Source: Virgibacillus sp. NKC19-3 (GTDB lineage Bacteria > Bacillota > Bacilli > Bacillales > Amphibacillaceae). Taken from it: a DNA stretch of 64,000 nucleotides. How positions within the stretch are numbered: the stretch's first letter is position 1; every line of letters begins with the position of its first letter. Made by a program: the position numbers and the translations under genes. The stretch is taken from NCBI RefSeq assembly GCF_019837165.1, contig NZ_JAGYHC010000001.1, forward strand, positions 3,224,001 to 3,288,000, read 5' to 3'. Positions 35,797-44,534 of the stretch are shown in pieces. Below the pieces are notes generated by a model, which worked only from the letters and a program-made list of their open reading frames with translations, was not told the DNA's origin and did no database searches.

Positions 35797-37368
35797 TTAT
35801 CCCTCAAAGTTTAAATCTGGTCTTGGTTGAAGTTGACTCACCTTCGTCTCTTCTTTCGGCAATGTTTTGTTTTGGGTTTCTTTTGATTCCATAAATGCAG
35901 AAATATTTCTCGCCTCTACTGCAAGATCTTCATATATGCCTTTCTCCAAATTTTTTGGAACCCTTTTATTGGATTTAGCTAGATCAAAAGCTTCCAAAAC
36001 TTTAGATGAAGGAGGAGCTCCAAACGGATTGCCGATTAGTATGGCAATAATAGATAAAATCAAACCGGCTAAGAAGGGATGTAACCCGGTTACAGCTTGC
36101 AAAGCAAATGCTTCCCAGATAATATTCGTAATGGAACCGGCAATCATCGCACATAAAACGCCGATTTTGTTCGCTTTTCTAGAGTATACAGAAGCAATAA
36201 ACGGAACAAGAAATGTATTTCCTAATACACCGAAGGCAAAAACAACAAGTGCAAATACCGTTGGAGGCTCATACACAGCAACAATAATACCAATGATGCC
36301 TCCAATTAAAATACATAATCGGGAGACTAATAATTGCTTTTTATGACTAGCTTTCTTATTAATAAACCGGCTATAAATATCACGTGAAAGTGTTGTCCCT
36401 GCTTGCATGAGCAGCGAATCGCATGTGGACATAATGGCAGCCATAATAGCTGATAATAAGATAGCAGCTATTATACCTGGAAACACATAATAAATCATTT
36501 CCGGGATAACCATTTCAGGATCTGATATGTAAGGCATGATAACAATCGCTGATAAACCTAATAGATAAGGCGTAAATGTAAATAACTGGTTGAACCCCGC
36601 TGACCAGAGAACCGCATTTTTTGTTGTGTTCGCATCTTCCATAGACATATGTCTAACAGTAACATGGGGTAATCCCATATAACCAATAGCGTAAATGAGT
36701 ACAGCACCTAAGATAACTCCCCACTGTCCATAATAAATTAAATCCTTACCCCAAATACTAAGATACGTAGGATCTATTGCTGCAAGCTGCTCATTTAATC
36801 CTGATAAACCTCCTACTTGTGGAAGAACCATAATAGCGATAACACTGACACCGATTAACATAATAATCCCTTGGATGAATCCACTAACCGCAACAGCAAG
36901 ATATCCTCCAGCCACTGTATAAAGAACAATTACTCCAACCCCAATAATAAGGGCCCACTCATAAGAAAAGCTTGACATAGACTCTAACGCTTTACCTGCA
37001 GCAATAAACTGCGCGAAAGCATAGGCAAATAGAAATATGACTCCAATAGCTGCTCCATATATACGAATACCAACACCTTCGAATCTCTTTTCTAAGTACT
37101 CTATTGGTGAGAGAGCAGCTAAGAGCTGTGACATTTTTCTCATTCTTTTTCCTAAGACAGACAAATTCACAATCGATCCACCGGCATCACCAATGGCATA
37201 CCATAATGCAGTCCAGCCTTCCTGGAATGCTTGAGCTGGTCCTCCCATAAACATAAACCCACTCATGGATGTGCTCTGCATACTTATTGCAGTAATCGGA
37301 GCTCCAATTTTTCGGTTTCCAAGTAAATAATGATCTGCAGATGTTGACGCCCTTCTAGCTAACTTCAT
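35797..37368 (-). CDS. PutP-like sodium:solute symporter lacking its first helix
   Basis: From MKLARRASTSADHYLLGNRK (start about 37368) the protein follows the proline/sodium symporter pattern: QSTSMSGFMFMGGPAQAF, WYAIGDAGGSIVN, MAAIMSTCDSLLMQAGTTLS. SSS proteins normally have a membrane helix before the ADDY.LGGR loop; here that helix is missing and the upstream sequence belongs to a truncated SDR gene. There is no ribosome site before the ATG. Either the gene is translated by read-through coupling from the SDR frame or it is inactive. About 523 residues remain, with 12 helices. Confidence 0.7.
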   Translation of the reverse strand: MKLARRASTSADHYLLGNRKIGAPITAISMQSTSMSGFMFMGGPAQAFQEGWTALWYAIGDAGGSIVNLSVLGKRMRKMSQLLAALSPIEYLEKRFEGVGIRIYGAAIGVIFLFAYAFAQFIAAGKALESMSSFSYEWALIIGVGVIVLYTVAGGYLAVAVSGFIQGIIMLIGVSVIAIMVLPQVGGLSGLNEQLAAIDPTYLSIWGKDLIYYGQWGVILGAVLIYAIGYMGLPHVTVRHMSMEDANTTKNAVLWSAGFNQLFTFTPYLLGLSAIVIMPYISDPEMVIPEMIYYVFPGIIAAILLSAIMAAIMSTCDSLLMQAGTTLSRDIYSRFINKKASHKKQLLVSRLCILIGGIIGIIVAVYEPPTVFALVVFAFGVLGNTFLVPFIASVYSRKANKIGVLCAMIAGSITNIIWEAFALQAVTGLHPFLAGLILSIIAILIGNPFGAPPSSKVLEAFDLAKSNKRVPKNLEKGIYEDLAVEARNISAFMESKETQNKTLPKEETKVSQLQPRPDLNFEG

Positions 37369-37651
37369 CAATAGGTGTGGCACTTTGTGCAATCCCCGCG
37401 ATATTAACCAATCCGTCAATGCTTCCAAATTGATTGGCTGTTACGTTAAAAATATCCTTTACAACATTTTCATCCAATAGATCCCCTTTGAATGCTAAAA
37501 ATTTATCCGTATCTTCATATTTCGAAAGGTTATCTGTATGAAGATCACAACCAACTACATTTGCTCCGTTATCCAGCAAAAGCTTAACTGTTTCCTCCCC
37601 CATACCTCCACCTGCACCGGTAACAATGAAGGTTTTGTTTTCAAATGTCAT
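37355..37651 (-). pseudogene. Truncated SDR oxidoreductase joined to the SSS gene
   Basis: The 98-codon frame reads MTFENKTFIVTGAGGGMGEE (Rossmann TGxxxGxG motif) and FGSIDGLVNIAGIAQSATPI, an NAG-like motif, then stops at TAG 37355-37357. SDR proteins run to about 250 residues and need the YxxxK active site, which is absent. The break coincides with the start of the PutP-like frame, so one deletion removed the SDR C-terminus and the transporter N-terminus. Its ATG overlaps the stop of the upstream dehydrogenase (ATGA). Confidence 0.8.
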
Positions 37652-38724
37652 GCCAAGCCCATCCTTTTTTGAAGTTTGTTTACAATCGTATCCCCAACTT
37701 GTTCTGTCGTTGCACTTCCTCCAATATCTGGCGTCAATAGTTTCTTTTCTACTAATACATCTTCAATGGAAGAAAGAACGTGATCGTGCAGATCAGAGCG
37801 GCCAAAATGCTGTAGCATTAAAGCTAAAGACCAAATTTGTGCTATTGGGTTGGCAACACCTTGTCCTGCTATATCAGGAGCAGATCCATGTACCGGCTCA
37901 AACATGGAAGGAAAATCCCCGTTAGGATTGATATTTGCAGATGGGGCAACACCTAAGCCTCCAGCAATGGCTGAGCCCAAATCGGACAATATATCTCCAA
38001 ACAGATTAGAAGCAAGGACCAGTTGTAAATCTTCAGGACGTTCCACAAACAAGGCAGCAATCGCATCTACATAGTATTTTTCATAGGAAATTTCATCAAA
38101 ATCATTTGCTATCTCCTCTACCACCTCATCCCATAATGACATCGTATGTATGATGGCATTTGATTTCGTAGCGTTCGTTACTTTGTGCAGCTGATATTCC
38201 CTTGCATATTGAAATGCATAGGTTGCAACCCTGGAAATACCTTCCCTGGTCATGATCGTATTCTGTACAGCAAGCTCCCGTGATTCCCCCTGGTACATCT
38301 TTCCACCAGCAGTAGAATATTCTCCTTCGGCATTTTCCCGAATGATCACAAAATCGATATCTTTTTCCTGTTTCAATGGGGTTTCTAATCCCCTCAGCAA
38401 TTTTATCGGCCTGAAATTGATATACTGTTGAAATTTTTTACGGATAGGCATGATCAGCTCCCATATCGGGATATGCTCCGATACCCTTGAATCACCAACA
38501 GCCCCGAATAGAATACTGTCAAATGGTTCTAGTTGCTTTAGACCATTTTCAGGCATCATTAGCCCGTGTTTCACATAATGATCCGTATTCCAATGAAATG
38601 CTGTTATTTCATAAGCAAATGTAGAATCTATATTGGATAACGCTTTCAATACTTTTAATGCTTCCTTCATCACTTCAGGTCCAATCCCATCCCCCGGTAA
38701 TACTGCAATCTTATATACGTTCAT
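37648..38724 (-). CDS. Tartrate dehydrogenase / 3-isopropylmalate dehydrogenase family protein
   Basis: A 358-residue protein from MNVYKIAVLPGDGIGPEVMK; a longer in-frame start at 38892 is unlikely because it overlaps the amidase gene. Motifs: IRENAEGEYSTAGGKMYQGE (substrate loop of the tartrate dehydrogenase branch), YVDAIAALFVERPEDLQLVL, ASNLFGDILSDLGSAIAGGL and PVHGSAPDIAGQGVANP. It oxidatively decarboxylates a 2-hydroxyacid such as tartrate or D-malate with NAD. The stop overlaps the start of the truncated SDR gene, showing an operon from amidase to PutP. Confidence 0.88.
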   Translation of the reverse strand: MNVYKIAVLPGDGIGPEVMKEALKVLKALSNIDSTFAYEITAFHWNTDHYVKHGLMMPENGLKQLEPFDSILFGAVGDSRVSEHIPIWELIMPIRKKFQQYINFRPIKLLRGLETPLKQEKDIDFVIIRENAEGEYSTAGGKMYQGESRELAVQNTIMTREGISRVATYAFQYAREYQLHKVTNATKSNAIIHTMSLWDEVVEEIANDFDEISYEKYYVDAIAALFVERPEDLQLVLASNLFGDILSDLGSAIAGGLGVAPSANINPNGDFPSMFEPVHGSAPDIAGQGVANPIAQIWSLALMLQHFGRSDLHDHVLSSIEDVLVEKKLLTPDIGGSATTEQVGDTIVNKLQKRMGLA

Positions 38725-38839
38725 TTTAAAAATCATCCTTTTTCTTACTGACATTTGATGCAACACCTTTGTGATGCTGTGATAAATATATTTTTGTCTA
38801 TATCTCTTTTTCCTTACACAGAAGCAGATCTCAGCACGA

Positions 38840-40315
38840 TTAAATCGTAGATACATGATTTGCTGGTTTCCGTCCGTGATTCCAGTTTCCATTTAATTCA
38901 CGCTCGATCTGAGCCCCCAACTGCAGCAACAAACCATCTTCTCCCTGTGGGGCAAGCATGTGCATTCCTAATGGTAAACCGTTCTCTAATTCAGCCATCG
39001 GTAATGAAATCCCAGGCAATCCGCAAATATTGGCAATCGGCGTATAAGAAAAAATACGCCACAGATTTTCAAACCAATCATAAACAGAAGGATTATCACT
39101 AATAGTCAGATACTCCTTCGTTCCAATCAATGGTGTGGGTTTGGCCATGGTTGGCGTAAGGATTACATCCCAATCCTCAAAGAATGCCGCCATCTTCCGG
39201 GAAATGTCGTTAAACATTGTTTCCATTTTGACACGATCCGCATAAGAGGCAAAACGACCTTCTTCCCATACCCTGATACACATGGGTTCAATGAGACCTG
39301 CTGGCGGATGTTCCAAGTTCGATTGTTCAAGAATATCTGAAATGGTTTGTGCAAATTTCATAATATAAGCTGCAGTCTGTGCCTCATAAGTAGCATGAAG
39401 ATCAAGATCCGGAACTATCCATTCAACGTGATGGCCAAGACCCTCAAGGTAATTAGCCGTCTTCTTCAACTCTGACACAATATGCGATGTCGCCTTATAA
39501 TGTCCCCACTCATGAGAAACGGCAATACGAAGCTTTTTCGGATCCCGCTTTATTAACTCGGAATATGACTCCTGTTGATTCCAATAAGGCATAAACTCAC
39601 CTGGTGCTCCTCCCCTGCAATGATCAACAAAGACAGCAGTGTCACGTATCGTACGGGTATGGCACCCTTGCGCAGAAACAACATTCATCAGGTCTGAACT
39701 ATTAGGCGCCCCTGAAAAAACACCTCGCGACGGCTTTAAACCTATATTGCCATTGACGCCTGCAGGAATTCGAATCGAGCCTCCCCCGTCTGTGGCATGA
39801 GCAATTGGTATGATCCCTGCTGCAACTGAAGCTGCCGTCCCGGCTGAGGAACCACAGGTGGTATAATCCAGATCCCAGGGATTCCGCGTAATATAGATGT
39901 CCGGGTTCTCTGCTGAACTACAGAGCCCAAACTCCGGTGTTGTCGTCCGTCCCATAATGTTGAGACCGGCGCGTCGGATTTGTTTTGTCAGAAAGCTATC
40001 AGCCTTAGAGCGATTCCCTTCCATGAATAGCGACCCCCTCTCCTGTAATCTTCCTTTAAGCGTAGGTCCCAAATCCTTCATAAAAAAAGGTACTCCCGCA
40101 AAAACGCCGTCAGGGTTCATTCCATCACTCACGGGGGCATCGATTACATCATCGAAAATCTCAATAACAGCGCTAATTTGAGGATTTAATTCCTTCACCC
40201 CTTTGGCAACCTGGTTTGCCAATTCTTGAGGAGTAATTTCCCCTTTTCGTACTAATTCACCAAGTCCTATAGCATCAAGTTTAGACCATTCATTCCAGTT
40301 CATGGCTAAGTCCAC
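38840..40315 (-). CDS. Amidase-signature family hydrolase
   Basis: A 491-residue protein starting at GTG 40315, nine bases after AAGGAG. The amidase catalytic triad is visible: Lys80 in PFFMKDLG, cis-Ser156 in TTCGSSAGTAASVAAG, and nucleophile Ser180 in TDGGGSIRIPAG. It hydrolyses an amide to acid and ammonia. It is first in an operon with the tartrate-type dehydrogenase, the broken SDR and the PutP-like transporter, and lies downstream of yhdT-panF. The substrate is unknown; related proteins include 6-aminohexanoate and aryl-amide hydrolases. Confidence 0.9.
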   Translation of the reverse strand: MDLAMNWNEWSKLDAIGLGELVRKGEITPQELANQVAKGVKELNPQISAVIEIFDDVIDAPVSDGMNPDGVFAGVPFFMKDLGPTLKGRLQERGSLFMEGNRSKADSFLTKQIRRAGLNIMGRTTTPEFGLCSSAENPDIYITRNPWDLDYTTCGSSAGTAASVAAGIIPIAHATDGGGSIRIPAGVNGNIGLKPSRGVFSGAPNSSDLMNVVSAQGCHTRTIRDTAVFVDHCRGGAPGEFMPYWNQQESYSELIKRDPKKLRIAVSHEWGHYKATSHIVSELKKTANYLEGLGHHVEWIVPDLDLHATYEAQTAAYIMKFAQTISDILEQSNLEHPPAGLIEPMCIRVWEEGRFASYADRVKMETMFNDISRKMAAFFEDWDVILTPTMAKPTPLIGTKEYLTISDNPSVYDWFENLWRIFSYTPIANICGLPGISLPMAELENGLPLGMHMLAPQGEDGLLLQLGAQIERELNGNWNHGRKPANHVSTI

Positions 40316-40462
40316 AAAGCGTCACTCCTTCATCGTTGATGCGATGTTATATTTATTAGACCTTATCATTCTCTGTTTCTCTTGCAGTATCATTTATCGT
40401 TCTTATTTCTTTGTTTCTACAATTCTATGGAATGTATGACGAAACACTATGCTGAATTTGTC

Positions 40463-41932
40463 CTATGCCTCTTTCTTTATGTTTCGAGTTGGAAATTCAT
40501 ATGCTTCGCGCTTAAATAGCAAACTAAATACGACAAATACAAGGAAGGAAAGGAATACAGGAACCGTAACGGCATGTACACCGAATAAATCTCCATAAGC
40601 TTCATTATATAAGTGAATCGCAATATAAGAACCAATGCCTGTAATCATGGATGCGATCGCGCCGGTTTTATTGGCATGCTTCCAGTATAAGCCCATGATA
40701 AATGGCCACATAAACGCTGCTTGTAGACCCCCAAACGCAAATAAGTTTAAAAATATCAATAAATCCGGTGGACTAATAGCTAGAAGGAAAGCAACAATCC
40801 CGATAACTGCAGTTACACCCATACTGACATTTTTTACTTGCTTTCCGTTTGCTTTCGGTTTGACATAATTTATGTAAACGTCCTTAACCACCGACGAACT
40901 AACGAGCAACAACAGCGAATCAACCGTGGACATAATTGCTGCTAGCGGTGCAGCAATTATAATGCCGGCAACCCATGGCGGCAAAACCTCTAGGGCAACA
41001 AGCGGAATAACCTGATCCGCCACTTCAATCCCTGGCAATATTGGTCTAGCAAATACCCCAATCAAATGCATGCCAAGTATAATCGTTCCTACTACTACCG
41101 TCCCAATCATAATTGCTCTGTGCATGGATTTAGAATCTTTGTAGGACATCGCTCTTACGGCAATTTGGGGCAGAGCAACACCCCCCACACCTACGAGAAT
41201 CCAGTAAGAGGATACATAAGCAGCGGTTAATGAACCATCATTTCCAAAAGGCGTAATCAAATTTGGATTAATGGATACCAAATCGGAAAATACACTGGAT
41301 AGTCCTCCTCCTGCAACAACGACAGCAATAAGTAATACCAATGTACCAAAAAACATAACAATTCCTTGAATCGTATCTGTAATTACGACCGCACGAAATC
41401 CACCGATAATGACATATATCAAAACAGATAATGTAAAAATAAACAAAGCACCTATATAACTAATACCTGTTAAGGATTGGATAAGGTAAGCTCCTCCTAC
41501 CCATTGCGCTGCCATGGCAGAAAACATAAATATGATAATACTAAACGCCGACAGCAATACAACCGTTTTACTTTTATACCTTTCCTTCAAAAAGTCGATA
41601 AACGTAACTGCATTATATCTTCTTGATACGATAGCAAACTTCTTCCCCAGCACGAGTAATACGAAGTATCCTGTCGCTACCTGGGACATGGCAAGCAGTA
41701 CCCAGCCAAATCCAATGGAGTATGCTGCTCCGGGCCCGCCCAAAAAACTGGACGCACTTCCATAAGTCGCAACCATGGTCATGGCCAGAACCAATCCTCC
41801 AAATTCCCTGCTCCCAAGAAAGTAATCACTGAGAAAGCCATCTGCTTTGTTTAATTTCCGATTGGACCACATGCCAACCATAAAAATGATCAGTAAAAAC
41901 AGTAATAATGGTATCACCACACTCCAATTCAT
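40463..41932 (-). CDS. panF: PanF-type sodium/pantothenate-like symporter
   Basis: A 489-residue SSS protein with 13 helices: GFLSDYFLGSREFGGLVLAM, TYGSASSFLGGPGAAYSIGF, and APLAAIMSTVDSLLLLVSSS. It matches the PanF subgroup, which imports pantothenate with sodium. The pairing with a YhdT protein, whose stop overlaps the panF ATG (ATGA), is the arrangement known for panF in many bacteria. A different carboxylate substrate remains possible, as the cluster is otherwise catabolic. Confidence 0.85.
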   Translation of the reverse strand: MNWSVVIPLLLFLLIIFMVGMWSNRKLNKADGFLSDYFLGSREFGGLVLAMTMVATYGSASSFLGGPGAAYSIGFGWVLLAMSQVATGYFVLLVLGKKFAIVSRRYNAVTFIDFLKERYKSKTVVLLSAFSIIIFMFSAMAAQWVGGAYLIQSLTGISYIGALFIFTLSVLIYVIIGGFRAVVITDTIQGIVMFFGTLVLLIAVVVAGGGLSSVFSDLVSINPNLITPFGNDGSLTAAYVSSYWILVGVGGVALPQIAVRAMSYKDSKSMHRAIMIGTVVVGTIILGMHLIGVFARPILPGIEVADQVIPLVALEVLPPWVAGIIIAAPLAAIMSTVDSLLLLVSSSVVKDVYINYVKPKANGKQVKNVSMGVTAVIGIVAFLLAISPPDLLIFLNLFAFGGLQAAFMWPFIMGLYWKHANKTGAIASMITGIGSYIAIHLYNEAYGDLFGVHAVTVPVFLSFLVFVVFSLLFKREAYEFPTRNIKKEA

Positions 41933-42234
41933 CTATTATTCACCTCGTCTTCCCCTTCTTCACTCTCCTCTTCATCCTCCAACGGTATTTCAGTCAGCAT
42001 AAATTTCACAACAAAAAATACTAATGCAAACATAAAAACCGTTCCCAGAATCAAACTAAAAAAAATCCATGCCGGGAATCCCAATATATAGGTATATTCT
42101 TCAGGAGGTTTCGAGCCTAATCCATATGCAAATCCATACCACCATATAAAATTAATGATAGCTAACACACATCCGATCCGAGCTTCTCGGTTAGCTATGA
42201 CAAAACGCCATTCCTGCTTCCTTTTATTTTTCAT
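41929..42234 (-). CDS. yhdT: YhdT-family (DUF997) small membrane protein
   Basis: About 101 residues from MKNKRKQEWRFVIANREA; the ATG at 42234 is chosen as AAAGGAG is eight bases before it. Two hydrophobic helices (about 21-40 and 55-80), a conserved INFIWWYGFAYGLG and a very acidic C-terminal tail (EDEEESEEGEDE) fit YhdT. YhdT proteins occur next to panF and are thought to assist it. Its stop codon overlaps the panF start, so the two are co-translated. Confidence 0.8.
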   Translation of the reverse strand: MKNKRKQEWRFVIANREARIGCVLAIINFIWWYGFAYGLGSKPPEEYTYILGFPAWIFFSLILGTVFMFALVFFVVKFMLTEIPLEDEEESEEGEDEVNNR

Positions 42235-42765
42235 ATTCATACTCCTTTCGCAAACACAGATGATCAAAACTTGATTTTATATATAAACGTCCAGCTTATC
42301 GTTTTATGTTTCCAAATCTTGAATCAAAATACGATATTTAAACATTATACTCACTTAAAATCCAATCACTAGATTGATACAGACTTATCAGCCCCCTATT
42401 CCAGTAGTCCCTTTTCCATATTATCTGTGTTTAACATGTTATTAAATATGTAATAAGAAAAATATCCTCTGCACTTTTCTTTTTCGAATATCAACGAACT
42501 TGTAAATCCATTTCTTTATAAACACAATCCCTTTAGAAAGCCAACTTGTTGACAGCGTTTTCATTTAGGGGAATTTATACTCCGTTCTTTTTATATGCAA
42601 CCCATTTACATAGTACGTATGATGTAGTATGTTGTACATAGACTAGCAAAATAATAGATAATTGTAAATAGAAAATAACAGAAAAGTTGCATTTACCAAA
42701 AATTTTAAATGTAATATTATAACCATGCTCATTGTAGATGAGCCACTTATAGGAGATGAAAGAAA
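42235..42765. promoter_or_regulatory. Divergent control region of yhdT-panF and the GntR regulator
   Basis: No gene is visible. It holds a cre-like box (42550-42563, TGACAGCGTTTTCA, one mismatch) and a tandem palindrome (42607-42640) that is repeated upstream of the SDR gene near 49.95 kb. The remainder is A/T-rich. Confidence 0.5.
42607..42640. promoter_or_regulatory. Tandem palindromic operator, copy upstream of the GntR gene
   Basis: Site 1, TACATAGTACGTATGATGTA (42607-42626), and site 2, TATGT-TGT-ACATA (42628-42640), start 21 bases apart. The same pair with the same spacing lies at 49947-49980. GntR/FCD proteins bind such short palindromes, so this is a candidate autoregulatory site. 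Confidence 0.6.
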
Positions 42766-43458
42766 ATGACATTATCCTTTGGAAAAATCAATCTAAATCG
42801 TACCATATCTTCAGAAATTGTATTAATTATAAAAGATAATCTGCTTAATGGCTCATTAAAGCCAGGTGACAAATTACCCACCGAGAAAGAATTAATGGAA
42901 CAATTAGGAGTCAGCAGAACCCCCGTCAGAGAGTCCATAAAGATTCTAGAAGCAATAGGTGTCATACAAATCAAACGTGGTGAAGGCATGTTTATAACCA
43001 ATAATCTCTCTCAGTTTACATTAAATCCATTAATATTCAGTTTAATTATGCACAGCAACAATATAGAAAAACTTATAGCGTTTCGCCAGCACTTTGAAGT
43101 GCTACTAATGAACATGATCATCGCAGAAGAAAATAACATCAAAAACATTGAAGAGGTTTATCACTCTCAAGTAGAGAGAATGAGTGCAAACTTAAGTCCG
43201 GAGGAACTCGCTACTATTGATTTGGAATTCCATTATGCCGTTCTAGAAGCAACGAAAAATCCGTTTGTCATCGAAATCGGAAAAACCATTTATGAAATTA
43301 TCAAGCCAAACATGGTTCATTTTAAACATTCACGTAATATTGAGCGAACATTAAAAACCCATCAGCATTATTTAGAATTACTACGCGGCAACATTGATTT
43401 TAACTCCACCCTACTAGTTCAACAGATGATCCAAAACAATGAGGAAATGATCGAATAG
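42766..43458 (+). CDS. GntR-family regulator, FadR/FCD type
   Basis: A 230-residue protein. Residues about 8-75 are the winged helix (SEIVLIIKDNLLNGSLKPGD, then KLPTEKELMEQLGVSRTPVR, ESIKILEAIGVIQIKRGEGM); residues about 95-225 are an all-helical FCD ligand domain with FHYAVLEATKNP. It is preceded by ATAGGAGATG. Proteins of this type sense organic acids or sugars. Its location opposite the SDR-SSS-M20-M24 gene group and the shared operators suggest it controls them and itself. Confidence 0.9.
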   Translation: MTLSFGKINLNRTISSEIVLIIKDNLLNGSLKPGDKLPTEKELMEQLGVSRTPVRESIKILEAIGVIQIKRGEGMFITNNLSQFTLNPLIFSLIMHSNNIEKLIAFRQHFEVLLMNMIIAEENNIKNIEEVYHSQVERMSANLSPEELATIDLEFHYAVLEATKNPFVIEIGKTIYEIIKPNMVHFKHSRNIERTLKTHQHYLELLRGNIDFNSTLLVQQMIQNNEEMIE

Positions 43459-43523
43459 AATGGTCAATATCATGTTGATAGTGAGATAGTCGTTACATAA
43501 CGTTTTATTTTTGATATACTCTC

Positions 43524-43563
43524 ATAAAATTAGCCCTATTTTAATGCAATGGGCTAATTTTAT
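43524..43563. terminator. Bidirectional terminator after the GntR gene
   Basis: ATAAAATTAGCCC (43524-43536) pairs perfectly with GGGCTAATTTTAT (43551-43563). The A/T-rich base supplies U tracts on both strands, between two convergent genes. Confidence 0.85.
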
Positions 43564-43674
43564 ACTTACATTATCGTTTCATTTATGAAAATAGGAATTA
43601 GAAAAAAAGATGTCGGTAATTCTTGGTCACTTTTTAGCGTGAATTTATATTTACTTCCCTTCATTATCTGAAAC

Positions 43675-44424
43675 TTAAGATGATAAAGATGCCAATACAC
43701 TCATTCCCCCACATACATATAATACCTGACCAGTTGTAAACCAATTTTCCTCGTCGGCAAAGTATTCTACAATATTTGTAACCTGTCTCGGGGTTCCCAC
43801 TTTCCCCATTGGTTGACTATCCATGCGGAAGCTAACTTCCTCTTCCGTACTTTGTCTGTGGAGCGGTGTATCGATCATACCCGGCGCAACACAATTCACG
43901 GTAATCCCCATTCTTGCCGTCTCTAAGGCAAGTGATCTCGTAAGACTTACAATTCCACCTTTTGAAGCTGCATAATTACTCTGGGCCGTTCCACCTAACC
44001 ATCCTCTGGAAGAGATATTTATAATCCTGCCATATCCTTTTTCTTTCATAATTTTAATTGCTTCACGACAGCATAAAAAGTAAGATTTAAGGTTTATATC
44101 CAAAACTTTATCCCAGTCCGTTTCCTTCATATCTACAATAGGCAAATTACGCATAATACCAGCATTATTTACGAGTATATCAACTGTTCCGTACGTTTCC
44201 AGCACTGTTTTAAATAAATTTTCACATTCATCGCTTTGTGAAACATCGGCCTTAAGAAATATTGCCTCTTCACCTTTTTCTTTTATCGTATCAACTATAC
44301 GATTTCCCTTTTCTTTATTTCTCCCTACTACAACTACCTTGTATCCGATACTTGCAAATTTTATAGCAATATCTTCTCCTATACCGGATGTACTTCCAGT
44401 AATAACTGCAATTTTATTTTCCAT
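43675..44424 (-). CDS. SDR-family oxidoreductase (FabG-like)
   Basis: A 249-residue short-chain dehydrogenase of classical length: cofactor motif TGSTSGIG (9-16), LVNNAGIMRNLP near 86-97, ISSRGWLGG with the catalytic serine, and YAASKGG with the Tyr/Lys pair near 153-157. It oxidises or reduces a hydroxy/keto group with NAD(P). GGGGGAA precedes the ATG. It is last in the group of SSS, M20 and M24 genes but is separated from the SSS gene by a hairpin, so it may be expressed at a lower level. Confidence 0.9.
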   Translation of the reverse strand: MENKIAVITGSTSGIGEDIAIKFASIGYKVVVVGRNKEKGNRIVDTIKEKGEEAIFLKADVSQSDECENLFKTVLETYGTVDILVNNAGIMRNLPIVDMKETDWDKVLDINLKSYFLCCREAIKIMKEKGYGRIINISSRGWLGGTAQSNYAASKGGIVSLTRSLALETARMGITVNCVAPGMIDTPLHRQSTEEEVSFRMDSQPMGKVGTPRQVTNIVEYFADEENWFTTGQVLYVCGGMSVLASLSS

Positions 44425-44462
44425 TCAATATTCCCCCATAATTATATATTATATCAAGTAAA

Positions 44463-44503
44463 ACCTAAGACTTCAGGTATTTTCACATCCAGAAATCTTA
44501 GGT
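44463..44503 (-). terminator. Hairpin between the SSS and SDR genes
   Basis: ACCTAAGACTTCAGG (44463-44477) pairs with 44489-44503 with two mismatches. On the minus strand it is followed by TTTTAC. It probably ends or attenuates the transcript after the SSS gene. Confidence 0.6.
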
Positions 44504-44534
44504 CTGATTTCATATTTAGCGCTTAGCATATGGA

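Noticed and set aside
35867-36346. Plus-strand open frame of 159 codons
   Set aside because: Antisense to the PutP-like gene; composition typical of a reversed membrane gene.
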